Assembly (NCBI RefSeq): GCF_003938655.1
Contig: NZ_RJJT01000006.1
Location: forward strand, 240,462 to 304,461
Direction: 5' to 3'
Length of the DNA: 64,000 nt
Source: Rhizobium pisi
Lineage (GTDB): Bacteria; Pseudomonadota; Alphaproteobacteria; Rhizobiales; Rhizobiaceae
The position numbers were made by a program, and so were the translations under genes. This document shows, piece by piece, positions 26,821 to 36,000 of the stretch. The number at the start of each line of letters is the position of its first letter. The first letter of the stretch is position 1. The notes beneath the pieces were generated by a model. The model made no database searches, had not been told where the DNA came from, and saw only the letters and a list, made by a program, of their open reading frames with translations.

Positions 26821-28047
26821 TTATCCGGCCCGATGCGCATTGCGCTTTTCGTGCTCGATAATCTGCTTCTTCGACTTAGCCTTCCGCTTCACATTCACCG
26901 CCGCGGCACTGATGCTCGTTGAAATGTGCGAAGCGTAATATTTCTCGATCATCTCCACGCTGGTCCGGCAGTTCTTGGCGATCTGGTAGATGTCGGCCCC
27001 TTCCATCAGCCGTAGGCAGATATAGGTATGGCGCAAGCTGTAGGCCGTGCGGCGATTGCCCTCACGGTCGAATTTGAGCCCCTCCTCTTCCAGGATGTTG
27101 TTGAACATCTCAAGGTGACTACCGGGAAACATCAGGTCATCCGGCTTCGGAAGATTGCGCTGCAGCAGGCGCTCGAACGGGAAAACGGCGCTCGGCATGC
27201 TCTTGCAATAGCCTACGCCACGCTTGCCCCGTACCTGGATGAGAAGGATGGTCTCCTTGGTTTCCTCGTCCTCGACGATCTCGACGTCCCGATATTGCAG
27301 CCGGTTGGCTTCATCGGGCCGCAGGCCAGTATTGGCCATGAACAGGACGTAGTCATGAAGCTGTTCAGCATGCCAATGAAAACGTCCGTTTTCGTGCCGG
27401 TCCACCCGGTTCCGGGTGGCCGTATAGAGACGCTTGTATTCCTCGGAAGAGAACCACGCCCGATGGGCAATTTTCTCCGCTGACTTGTAGGGCATGGACA
27501 GGTCGGGCAGGTGCGCGAGCCAGCCGTGGCGGATGGCGGTCTTCAGGACCTGGCGAAGCGTGACTATCTCCTTGTGAAGGGTACTCTTCGCCGGCAGCTT
27601 CTTTTCCGGTTTTCCGTCGGGGCTAGTCGGCGACACTCGCTCGGGTGCCGAGTTGTATCGCATCACCCGGTACTCCTGCACTTTGCCTGCCGTCACCTCC
27701 GAAAGCCCCAGCTCGCCGAAGAACGGCAGGAGATAAAGACGCAAACGGCGTTCATTGCCGACGACATGGAACCGGTTGCGGGTGCCGCCGGTGATCACGT
27801 CGTATTCCTCGAGAAACCGCTTGGCTGCTTCCTTGAAGCTCCTTTCGTCTTTAAGCCCACCACCCTTCTCCTTGGCCTTCATGCGGAAGAACCAGTCCTC
27901 CGCGAATTCCTTGGCCAACGCGAGGCTATCCTCGCCGGTGCTCATCCGCCAGTTCCGGCCATTGATGCGCGTCGAGCACTGCCATCGTTTGCTGTTCTCG
28001 CGGCGATAAACGAGAACCTTGCCGCCCAAAATCTCGTGACTGGCCAT
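26821..28047 (-). CDS. Tyrosine recombinase (island integrase)
   Basis: 408 residues. An N-terminal arm-binding/core-binding part (to about 190) precedes the catalytic domain: R243 in ANTGLRPDEANRL, R339-H340 in AYSLRHTYICLRL and the nucleophile Y370 or Y371 in EKYYASH. The usual His of the HxLRH box is replaced by Tyr (Y336). It starts 131 bases from the right core, the usual place for an integrase, reading away from the attachment site. Start follows GGAAGA. It should catalyse integration into and excision from tRNA-Leu(UAA). Confidence 0.9.
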   Translation of the reverse strand: MASHEILGGKVLVYRRENSKRWQCSTRINGRNWRMSTGEDSLALAKEFAEDWFFRMKAKEKGGGLKDERSFKEAAKRFLEEYDVITGGTRNRFHVVGNERRLRLYLLPFFGELGLSEVTAGKVQEYRVMRYNSAPERVSPTSPDGKPEKKLPAKSTLHKEIVTLRQVLKTAIRHGWLAHLPDLSMPYKSAEKIAHRAWFSSEEYKRLYTATRNRVDRHENGRFHWHAEQLHDYVLFMANTGLRPDEANRLQYRDVEIVEDEETKETILLIQVRGKRGVGYCKSMPSAVFPFERLLQRNLPKPDDLMFPGSHLEMFNNILEEEGLKFDREGNRRTAYSLRHTYICLRLMEGADIYQIAKNCRTSVEMIEKYYASHISTSISAAAVNVKRKAKSKKQIIEHEKRNAHRAG

Positions 28048-28089
28048 TCTTCATTCCTACCCGTTGCGTTTCGCAAAAGCACCAAAACT

Positions 28090-28106
28090 GTGTATGGAAT
28101 GTGTAC
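28090..28106. promoter_or_regulatory. Candidate right arm-type recombinase sites
   Basis: GTGTAT-GGAAT-GTGTAC, 72 bp inside the right core and 43 bp upstream of the recombinase start; matches the GTGTAC pair near the left end. If real, binding here could also regulate the recombinase gene. Confidence 0.4.
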
Positions 28107-28177
28107 GCCGTAAAAGCGGAAGATTTATGGCCTGTGTTTTTTAAATATCTGATTTCATGTGTTTTTAATGGGAAACT

Positions 28178-28223
28178 TCGAACCCGTACAGCCAAGGCCG
28201 AGGGATTTTAAGTCCCTTGCGTC
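28178..28223. repeat. Right attachment-site core (46-bp direct repeat)
   Basis: Identical to 18712-18757. On the minus strand it runs from the end of the D-arm through the T-loop of tRNA-Leu; beyond it towards the island the sequence becomes AAGTTTCCC, destroying the 3' strand of the T-stem. Confidence 0.92.
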
Positions 28224-28244
28224 TACCAGTTTCGCCACGCCCGC
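28178..28244 (-). pseudogene. 5' part of host tRNA-Leu(UAA), right island junction
   Basis: Starts at 28244 with acceptor strand GCGGGCG, D-arm, anticodon arm (TAA), variable arm and T-stem 5' strand plus T-loop start, then runs into island sequence. Without the T-stem 3' strand and the acceptor 3' strand it cannot fold. The host promoter of the tRNA is presumably still on this side. Together with 18694-18711 it reconstitutes an 85-nt tRNA. Confidence 0.9.
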
Positions 28245-28364
28245 TTGCCGCGTTTTCAATAACTTGCGTCATTGGCGATGGGAAGAGCCGTGAGGCGTAA
28301 AAATCATACCTCATTTGCCGGCGGCAGCGATCGATGGCCGCCGGCCCGTCGCGGTAAAAAATAA

Positions 28365-28396
28365 AAGGCGCGGCGGGCTCACGCCTGCCGCGCCTT
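28365..28396 (-). terminator. Rho-independent terminator of wrbA
   Basis: 10-bp perfect stem (AAGGCGCGGC / GCCGCGCCTT), extended by three further pairs, followed on the minus strand by TTTTATTTTTTACC. It lies 21 bases beyond the wrbA stop. Confidence 0.88.
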
Positions 28397-28416
28397 CATC
28401 ATTCCGGTATCAAAGA

Positions 28417-29013
28417 TCAGGCGAGCTTGGCGGCAAGCTTGGCGACGTGGGCGCCCTGGTATTTCGCGCCTTCCAGTTCGATCTCGGAAGGCTGGCGCGA
28501 GCCGTCGCCGTTGGTGATCGTGGAGGCGCCGTAAGGCGAGCCGCCCTTGACTTCTTCGGTGCCCATCTGGCCTTGGAAGGCATAGGGAAGGCCGGCAACG
28601 ACCATGCCCTGATGCAGGAAAGTTGGGAGGAAGCCGAGGATGGTCGATTCCTGGCCGCCGTGCTGGGTTGCCGAGGAGGTGAAGACCGAACCGATCTTGC
28701 CGACGAGCTTGCCGGCGAACCAGAGGCCGCCCGTCTGATCCCAGAAATTGCGCATCTGAGAGGCAACTGTGCCGAAGCGCGTGCCGGCGCCGACGATGAT
28801 CGCGTCATAGTCCGCCAGTTCGTCGACGGTGGCGATCGGAGCGGCCTGGTCGACCTTGTAGTAGGACGCCTTGGCAACCTCTTCCGGCACCAGTTCGGGA
28901 ACGCGCTTGACGGTTACGTCGGCACCAGCCGACTTCGCGCCTTCGGCAACAGCATAAGCCATGGTTTCGATGTGGCCGTAAGCCGAATAATAAAGGACGA
29001 GAACCTTCGCCAT
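28417..29013 (-). CDS. wrbA: NAD(P)H:quinone oxidoreductase, WrbA type
   Basis: 198-residue flavodoxin-fold protein that reduces quinones by two electrons with NAD(P)H. Landmarks: [63 protein letters not shown] and [18 protein letters not shown], all typical of WrbA. Its own terminator follows. Probably involved in oxidative stress protection. Confidence 0.93.
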   Translation of the reverse strand: MAKVLVLYYSAYGHIETMAYAVAEGAKSAGADVTVKRVPELVPEEVAKASYYKVDQAAPIATVDELADYDAIIVGAGTRFGTVASQMRNFWDQTGGLWFAGKLVGKIGSVFTSSATQHGGQESTILGFLPTFLHQGMVVAGLPYAFQGQMGTEEVKGGSPYGASTITNGDGSRQPSEIELEGAKYQGAHVAKLAAKLA

Positions 29014-29192
29014 CTTCTATCTTCCTTGGAACATTGGGGTGAACTTTGAAACTGAGGGATTTCTATCAGCGCATGTGACTTAACACAGCCCTGCCCCGAA
29101 GAACTCAGTGTTCAACTGATGTAGACGAAAATTCACTTGCGTTTTCATTTGGGCAAAAATGAACGCATCGGCTGAACAGCATTCAGAGAGTT

Positions 29193-29244
29193 AGGGCATG
29201 ATGTCATCCGAAAACCGCTCACATTTTTCGGCATCATGCTCCCT
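29193..29244. repeat. Palindromic intergenic element
   Basis: GGGCATGATG...CATCATGCTCCC encloses an inner inverted repeat CCGAAAA...TTTTCGG. I recognise this GCATGATG/CCGAAAA arrangement as a palindrome that recurs in rhizobial intergenic DNA. The remainder of the 290-base gap 29014-29303 holds nothing else I can support. Confidence 0.65.
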
Positions 29245-29303
29245 GTTTGCAAAGCGGCCGAAGGGCGCTACCTATTCACCAGCCTCACATCACGGAACAT
29301 CCC

Positions 29304-30080
29304 ATGAGCCATGACATCGTCGTCACCGCCGCCATGCTCGCCATCGGCGACGAGCTTCTTTCCGGACGCACCAAGGACAAAAATATCGGCCATCTCGCCG
29401 ATATGCTCACCCTTTCCGGTATCGACCTGAAGGAGGTGCGCATCGTTGCCGACGACGAGGAGGCGATCGTCGAGGCGCTGAATGCGCTTCGCGGCAAATA
29501 TGACTATGTCTTCACATCAGGCGGGATCGGGCCGACGCATGACGATATCACCGCCGATGCCATCTCAAAGGCTTTCGGCGTGCCTTGCGAATACGACGAA
29601 GCGGCAATGACGCTGCTTGCCGAGATGTATAAACGCCGCGAGATGGAATTCACCGAGGCACGTCAGCGCATGGCGCGCATGCCGCGGGGCGCTGTCCATA
29701 TCGCCAATCCCGTTTCGACGGCGCCGGGCTTCATCATCGGCAATGTGCATGTCATGGCCGGCGTGCCGCAGGTCTTCCAGGCGATGGTCGACAATGTGCT
29801 GCCGACTCTTCGAGCCGGCACGCCGGTGCTTTCACTTGCCATCGCCTGCCCTTACGGCGAAGGCGAAATCGGCACGCCGCTGACCGCAATCCAGAAAGCA
29901 CATCCGGAAACCAGCATCGGTTCCTATCCGCGCTATGTCGGCCAGAAGTTCTCGACCGAGATCGTCGTGCGCGGCCGCTCGCAGGCGGCGATCGATGCGG
30001 CCGGCGCCGAGGTGCATGCGATGATCGATGCCATCCGCCAAAGGAAGGACATTGCCGAAAACCACTCCGCCGAGGCTTGA
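29304..30080 (+). CDS. CinA-like molybdopterin-binding (MoaB/Mog) domain protein
   Basis: 258 residues. Contains the MoCF-binding fold typical of the CinA N-terminal domain: AAMLAIGDELLSGRTKDKNIGHLADML, FTSGGIGPTHDDITADAISKAF and STAPGFIIGNVHVMAGVPQVFQAMV. The C-terminal nicotinamide-mononucleotide deamidase domain of full CinA is absent, which is usual in rhizobia, where it is a separate gene. Start 29304 matches the conserved beginning; the ribosome site is weak. Confidence 0.85.
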   Translation: MSHDIVVTAAMLAIGDELLSGRTKDKNIGHLADMLTLSGIDLKEVRIVADDEEAIVEALNALRGKYDYVFTSGGIGPTHDDITADAISKAFGVPCEYDEAAMTLLAEMYKRREMEFTEARQRMARMPRGAVHIANPVSTAPGFIIGNVHVMAGVPQVFQAMVDNVLPTLRAGTPVLSLAIACPYGEGEIGTPLTAIQKAHPETSIGSYPRYVGQKFSTEIVVRGRSQAAIDAAGAEVHAMIDAIRQRKDIAENHSAEA

Positions 30081-30104
30081 GGGCAACGCCGGATTGGGAT
30101 CTGC

Positions 30105-30118
30105 TTGATCCCCATCAA
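30105..30118. promoter_or_regulatory. FNR/FixK-type box upstream of universal stress gene
   Basis: TTGATCCCCATCAA is a perfect TTGAT-N4-ATCAA palindrome, 69 bases before the start of the downstream universal stress protein. Rhizobial FnrN/FixK proteins bind this sequence to activate genes under low oxygen. It predicts microaerobic induction, including in nodules. Confidence 0.8.
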
Positions 30119-30186
30119 GGAACAGGAGAAGGGTCCGGTGCATTCCTTCCCTCGCGCACAAGCCATTTCAGCGAAGGAGAATTGAT

Positions 30187-31029
30187 ATGTCTTACAAAAC
30201 CATTCTCGCCATTCTCGATACAAGAGACAATAGCGCCGCCGTTGCCGATTTCGCCTTTGCCATGGCCGCCGAAAGCGGCGCCCATGTGATCGGCCTGCAT
30301 GCCGAAACCATCTCCGCCGTGCCGCTGGTGGCGCCGATGGAAATTCCCGATCCCGTCGCCGTGCAGGCGCTGCAGGACATGGCGCATAGCGAAACGATTG
30401 CGGTGGAGCGCATCTTTCGAGAGAAAGCGGCAGCGGTCGGCGCTTCCTCGGAGTGGCGCAGCTTCGCCACAGCAACCGGTTACGGCTCCGCGCCGCTGAT
30501 CGAAAGCGCACGCAGCGCCGATCTGCTGATCGCCTCGCAGGCAGACCCCGCCAACCCCTCCGATAGCCATGTCGATGTCGACAGCTTCCTCTTCGACACC
30601 GGCCGGCCGGTGCTGATGATCCCCTATATCATCCGCCAGCCGAAGCCGATCAAACGCGTGCTGATCGCCTGGAACGGCTCGAAGGAGGCGGCGCGCGCGA
30701 CCTTCGACGCGCTGCCGATCCTGAAGGCGGCCGACGAGGTGGAAATCTTTTCGGTCGATCCCGCCGACACGGCGCTGCATTCGCCGCTGACATCAGGCGC
30801 CGAGATCGCCGCCACGCTTGCCCGTCACGGCGTGAAGACGACACTTTCGACGGCGGAAAGTATCGACAAGAACACGTCTCATGTCATCGAGAACCGGCTT
30901 TCCGACAGCAGCATCGATCTTCTCGTCATGGGCGCCTATACGCATTCCTGGCTCTGGCAGATGATCTTCGGCGGCACGACGAGGACATTGCTGCAATCGA
31001 TGACGGCGCTGACCCTGTTGTCGCGGTAA
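30187..31029 (+). CDS. Tandem universal stress protein (UspA family)
   Basis: 280 residues in two Usp domains. The second carries the ATP-binding-like pattern GAYTHSWLWQMIFGGTTRTLLQSM; the first starts YKTILAILDTRDNSAAVADFAFAMAAESGAHVIGLHAE. A strong GAAGGAG precedes the start. The perfect FNR/FixK box upstream indicates control by oxygen. Such tandem proteins help survival under stress or growth arrest; the direct activity is unknown. Confidence 0.88.
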   Translation: MSYKTILAILDTRDNSAAVADFAFAMAAESGAHVIGLHAETISAVPLVAPMEIPDPVAVQALQDMAHSETIAVERIFREKAAAVGASSEWRSFATATGYGSAPLIESARSADLLIASQADPANPSDSHVDVDSFLFDTGRPVLMIPYIIRQPKPIKRVLIAWNGSKEAARATFDALPILKAADEVEIFSVDPADTALHSPLTSGAEIAATLARHGVKTTLSTAESIDKNTSHVIENRLSDSSIDLLVMGAYTHSWLWQMIFGGTTRTLLQSMTALTLLSR

Positions 31030-31235
31030 CGGGTTGCTCTTGCGTTTTACCGGCAAATCCCGCTAATTGCAGCGACCGATGACGGCTTCGAGCCTCGGCC
31101 ACGTCTCGCGCAGTAGCAGCTCGCGATCTCGCGCAGTGTCGGCTGCGCGATTTCTCGTTTTGCCGATCGTCGCTTCAAACCGCTCGGTCGCCGGCAAACG
31201 GCGTGTCATTTTCATCATGCCGCGGAGCAGCCCCG

Positions 31236-31730
31236 ATGTCCCTTCCCGATAAAGCCTTTCCCGTTTCCTGGGATCAATTCCACCGCGATGCGCGAGCGCT
31301 TGCCTGGCGGCTTGCCGGCCTCGGGCAGACCTTCAAGGCGATCGTCTGCATCACCCGCGGCGGCCTCGTTCCGGCCGCAATCATCTCGCGCGAATTAAAC
31401 ATCCGGCTGATCGAGACAGTCTGTATCGCCTCCTATCATGACTATGTGAACCAGGGCGACATGGTGCTGCTCAAGGGCATCGCGCCCGAGCTTGCCGAAA
31501 ATGAAGGCGAAGGCGTGCTCGTCATCGACGACCTGACGGATACCGGCAAGACCGCAGCACAGGTGCGCACCATGCTGCCGAAGGCGCATTTCGCCTGCGT
31601 CTACGCCAAACCGAAAGGCGTTCCGACCGTCGATACCTTCGTCACCGAGGTCAGCCAGGATACCTGGATCTACTTCCCCTGGGACATGGGCTTCACCTAT
31701 CAGGAACCGATCGCCAAGGGCGCGCACTGA
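31236..31730 (+). CDS. gpt: Xanthine phosphoribosyltransferase
   Basis: 164 residues. Purine salvage enzyme that joins xanthine or guanine to PRPP. The PRPP-binding motif [13 protein letters not shown] and the [16 protein letters not shown] segment are present, and the size fits the Gpt type. Start 31236 ([24 protein letters not shown]) matches the family. No purine riboswitch is visible in the 206 bases upstream. Confidence 0.9.
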   Translation: MSLPDKAFPVSWDQFHRDARALAWRLAGLGQTFKAIVCITRGGLVPAAIISRELNIRLIETVCIASYHDYVNQGDMVLLKGIAPELAENEGEGVLVIDDLTDTGKTAAQVRTMLPKAHFACVYAKPKGVPTVDTFVTEVSQDTWIYFPWDMGFTYQEPIAKGAH

Positions 31731-31919
31731 CCGCTACCGGCAGCAGCAGACTTCGTATTTGCCACTTGAAATTGTTCAAGATTTTGTCGGCGAAGTTTGC
31801 TGAATCCGCTATCGGGTTTTCCGCATCTATTTTATTTTCTTCTCATGCAGGGGCGGCGTGCGTATCGCGTCAGGTTGCGCTTAAAACGTGCGGCTGACGA
31901 TGCGAGAGAGGGAAGCAAG

Positions 31920-32510
31920 ATGGCGCGATGGGGATGTGTGGGAGCGGGTGTGACCGTCGGACTGGCGGCGTGCCTCTTTCCTCTGCCCCCTGCCCGCGCC
32001 GAACCAGCCTACGTGCCCCTCGTGCGCGACTATGTCGAACGGCGGGTCAGGCAGATGGTCAAAACGCCACTGGTGTTGAATGCCATTGCTGAGCAGAATG
32101 TGGAATTCGGCAATGTCAGCGAAATGGATATGCGGGTTCTCGACGAGACTTACCGGTCGGAGGTCATTCAGCACCACCTGCAGATGGTCAAGCTGCTGCT
32201 CGACAAATCGGTCTCGCACTATCTGAAGGCCATGCAGGACGCCTCGCAGGGAGCAATTGTCGAATTCTTCGTGACCGACAGCCATGGGCTGAACGTCGGG
32301 CAGAGTGCCATCACCACCGATTACTGGCAGGGCGACGAGGAGAAATATCTCAAAACCTTCGCCAACGGTTCCCGCGAGATCTTCATCGACCGGGCGGAAC
32401 GCAACGAATCCACGCAGATGCTGGAAACGCAGGCGAGCTTCGTCGTCATGGACGGACAGGACAGGCCGATCGGCGTGGCCACCGTCACCATCGCCGTCGA
32501 TGCGCTCTGA
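31920..32510 (+). CDS. Exported protein with PDC/Cache-like sensor fold
   Basis: 196 residues; start follows GAGGGAAGCAAG. A signal peptide (MARWGCVGAGVTVGLAACLFPLPPARA) is followed by a domain with FFVTDSHGLNVGQSAITTDYWQGDEEKYLKTF and a C-terminal VMDGQDRPIGVATVTIAVDAL, a pattern of single-domain periplasmic ligand sensors normally attached to chemoreceptors or kinases. Here it stands alone. Ligand unknown. Confidence 0.65.
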   Translation: MARWGCVGAGVTVGLAACLFPLPPARAEPAYVPLVRDYVERRVRQMVKTPLVLNAIAEQNVEFGNVSEMDMRVLDETYRSEVIQHHLQMVKLLLDKSVSHYLKAMQDASQGAIVEFFVTDSHGLNVGQSAITTDYWQGDEEKYLKTFANGSREIFIDRAERNESTQMLETQASFVVMDGQDRPIGVATVTIAVDAL

Positions 32511-33099
32511 CGGGCGCTTGCACCCGGGCGAATCGGCATGCGCATTTGCAGGGAAAATGCCATCATAAGATTTGCCGCAGGGCGATTTTCTACCCTTGCG
32601 CCATTTTTCTTAGCCGGCAATGCCTGCAAGCCATTGTATTTTCAGCGCTCCCGGGCTTTCCCCAATTTTCACAGGCGCATCCACAAGATGTTGTGGTTAG
32701 CAATCAATTAAAAGCCAGCCCTTGACGGAATCAGCTGTTTCAAACTTTACTATTCCTGATGTTGCGGCGGCGACAGGACCGGAGGTAACGAGCCCGGTTC
32801 CCTTTTGAAAAACAGGACGCAGGACCAGGGCATTGCACCGGAAACGGTTCAGGCCCGGCAGGGTTCTTGCGCGGTTTTCAGCCTCCAAAAAAAGCGACAT
32901 TGGGACTGGCGATAATAAGCTGTTAATACTATATTTAGCGTTTGCAGCCACCATCACCACAAGATACAGGAAGGACATCTCCGGATGACACCCCTGTCAC
33001 AATACGGAAACGAGGCTGGCTGCACGACGACAAAGTGCCGCCGGATAGGAAATTTGCGCCCAGGTCGCGGGGACCGGGCGCCAACGCGAGGTCAAGACT
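32511..33099. other. 589-base region upstream of nrdJ
   Basis: No coding frame here is convincing. It contains a 16-bp palindrome at 32681 (listed separately) and several GC-rich inverted repeats around 32765-32880. I looked for the conserved B12-box (GCCACTG-like) and the surrounding cobalamin riboswitch motifs and did not find them on either strand. Confidence 0.5.
32681..32696. promoter_or_regulatory. Candidate NrdR box
   Basis: CCACAAGATGTTGTGG is a perfect inverted repeat resembling the NrdR consensus acaCwAtATaTwGtGt that controls ribonucleotide reductase genes. It is about 400 bases upstream of nrdJ. The second box usually found about three helical turns away is not obvious, so confidence is moderate. 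Confidence 0.5.
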
Positions 33100-36000
33100 A
33101 TGCGCATCGAACGTCGTTTCACGAAGGCCGGCCAAGGCGCCTATGCGGATATCGAATTCCGCAAGGCGACGAGCGAGATCAAGAACCCTGACGGTTCGAT
33201 CGTGTTCCGCCTCGAGAATATCGATGTTCCCGCGCAGTTCTCCCAGGTCGCGACCGACGTTCTGGCGCAGAAGTATTTCCGCAAGGCTGGCGTTCCCACC
33301 CGGCTGAAGAAGGTCGAGGAAAACGACGTTCCTTCCTTCCTGTGGCGCTCCGTTCCCGACGATGCCGCGCTGAAGAACCTGCCCAAGGATGAGCAGACCG
33401 GCTCCGAAATCGATGCGCGCCAGGTCTTTGATCGTCTCGCCGGCACCTGGACCTATTGGGGCTGGAAGGGCGGCTATTTCTCTTCCGAGGAAGATGCCGC
33501 AGCCTTCAAGGACGAGCTTGCCTATATGCTCGCCACGCAGCGCGTCGCGCCGAACTCCCCGCAGTGGTTCAACACCGGCCTGCATTGGGCCTACGGCATT
33601 GATGGTCCCGGCCAGGGCCATTTCTACGTCGATCCCTTCACCGGCAAGCTGACCAAGTCCAAGTCGGCCTACGAACACCCGCAGCCGCATGCCTGCTTCA
33701 TCCAGTCCGTTGAAGACGACCTCGTCAACGAAGGCGGCATCATGGACCTGTGGGTGCGTGAAGCCCGCCTGTTCAAATACGGCTCCGGCACCGGCTCCAA
33801 TTTCTCCATGCTGCGCGGCGAAGGCGAAAAGCTTTCCGGCGGCGGCCGCTCTTCCGGCCTGATGAGCTTCCTGAAGATCGGCGACCGCGCCGCCGGCGCC
33901 ATTAAATCGGGAGGCACGACGCGCCGCGCCGCCAAGATGGTGGTCGTCGATATCGACCATCCGGATATCGAGGAATACATTAACTGGAAGGTCAAGGAAG
34001 AGCAGAAGGTCGCGGCTCTCGTCACCGGCTCTAAGGTCGTCGCCAAGCATCTGAAGGCGATCATGAAGGCCTGCTTCAATTGCGACGGCGGGGACAACGG
34101 CGATTGCTTCGACCCGAGCAAGAACCCTGCCCTGAAGCGCGAAATCCGCGCCGCCAAGAAGGACCAGGTTCCGGAAAACTACGTCCAGCGCGTCATCCAG
34201 TTCGCGCGCCAGGGCTACAAGGATCTCGAATTCAAGACCTACGACACGGATTGGGATTCGGAAGCCTATCTCACGGTGTCGGGCCAGAACTCCAACAACT
34301 CCGTTTCGATCAAGGACGACTTCCTGCGCGCGGTCGAAAATGACGGCGAATGGAAGCTGACCGCCCGCAAGGACGGCAGGGTGATGAAGACGCTGAAGGC
34401 GCGCGACCTCTGGGAAACGATTTCCTATGCCGCCTGGGCTTCGGCCGATCCGGGCATCCACTTCAACACGACGATGAACGACTGGCACACGTCGCCGGCC
34501 GGCGGCCCGATCCGCGGCTCGAACCCGTGCTCGGAATACATGTTCCTCGACGACACGGCCTGCAACCTTGCCTCGCTGAACCTGCTGCAGTTCAAAGACA
34601 AGGCCACCAAGCGCATCAATATCCCCGACTACGAACATGCGGTTCGCCTGTGGACCGTCGTGCTCGAAGTCTCGGTGATGATGGCGCAGTTCCCGTCGAA
34701 GCGGATTGCCGAACTTTCCTACGAATACCGCACGCTCGGTCTCGGCTACGCCAATATCGGTGGCCTGCTGATGTCCTCGGGCATTCCCTATGACTCTACC
34801 GAGGCCCGCGCCATTGCAGGCTCGCTGACCGCGATCATGACCGGCATCTGCTACGCGACCTCGGCCGAAATGGCCGCGGAGCTCGGCCCGTTCCCGAACT
34901 TCGCGCCGAACCGCGAGAGCATGCTGCGGGTCATCCGCAACCATCGCCGCGCAGCGCATGGCGAAACTTCAGGCTATGAGGCGCTCTCGATCGACCCGGT
35001 CGCGCTGATCCATTCGGAAAACCCGGACCAGGATCTCGTCGCCCACGCCAAGTCGGCCTGGGACAAGGCGCTCGAGCTCGGCGAACAGCATGGCTACCGC
35101 AATGCCCAGGTCTCGGTCATTGCGCCGACAGGCACGATCGGCCTCGTCATGGATTGCGACACAACCGGTATCGAGCCCGACTTCGCGCTGGTTAAATTCA
35201 AGAAGCTCGCCGGCGGCGGCTACTTCAAGATCATCAACCGCGCCGTGCCTGAAGCACTGCGCACGCTCGGCTATTCGGAAAGCCAGATCGCCGAGATCGA
35301 GGCCTATGCCGTCGGCCACGGCAACCTGAACCAGGCGCCGGCGATCAATCCCTCGACGCTGAAGACCAAGGGCTTCACCGACGAGAAGGTCGAAGCCGTC
35401 AACGCCGCGCTGAAGAGCGCTTTCGACATCAAGTTCGTCTTCAACCAGTGGACGCTCGGCGCCGACTTCCTGAAGGACACGCTGAAGGTTTCCGACGAAC
35501 AGCTGGCCGACATGAGCTTCAGCCTGCTCGACCATATGGGCTTCTCGAAGAAGGACATCGAAGCCGCCAACATCCATGTTTGCGGCGCGATGACACTGGA
35601 AGGCGCACCCTTCCTCAAGAAGGAACATCTGCCGGTCTTCGATTGCGCCAATCCCTGCGGCAAGATCGGCAAGCGCTACCTCTCGGTCGAAAGCCATATC
35701 CGCATGATGGCGGCCGCCCAACCCTTCATCTCGGGCGCGATTTCCAAGACGATCAACATGCCGAACGAGGCGACCGTCGAGGATTGCAAAAACGCCTACA
35801 TGCTATCCTGGAAGCTTGGCCTCAAGGCCAATGCGCTCTATCGCGACGGCTCGAAGCTGTCGCAGCCGCTCAACGCCTCGCTGATCGAGGATGAGGACGA
35901 CGAGGATGCGCTGGAGGAACTGCTGCAGGCGCCTGTCGCAGCCCAGGCCGTCACCATCACCGAGAAGATCATCGAGCGGGTGATCGAGCGCGTTTCCCGC

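Larger units (their letters stand above)
18712..28223. mobile_element. Integrated genomic island splitting tRNA-Leu(UAA)
   Basis: A 9.5-kb element between 46-bp direct repeats. It carries a tyrosine recombinase next to the right end, a ParDE-type module near the left end, an intron-containing tRNA-Leu(UAA), two recombinase remnants, and a YcaO-TfuA peptide cluster with regulator and two precursor genes. No relaxase, replication or transfer genes are visible, so any transfer must depend on helper functions. The host tRNA is cut in two, not reconstructed at either junction, which is unusual for a tRNA-targeting element. Confidence 0.9.

Noticed and set aside
32697..32978. 93-codon minus-strand frame upstream of nrdJ
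   Set aside because: No ribosome site, no family, and composition unlike neighbouring genes.
32511..33099. Possible cobalamin riboswitch
   Set aside because: B12-box and core motifs not found on either strand by eye, despite the B12-dependent gene downstream.
32935..34959. 674-codon open frame on the minus strand
   Set aside because: Antisense shadow of nrdJ in high-GC DNA; no recognisable domain.
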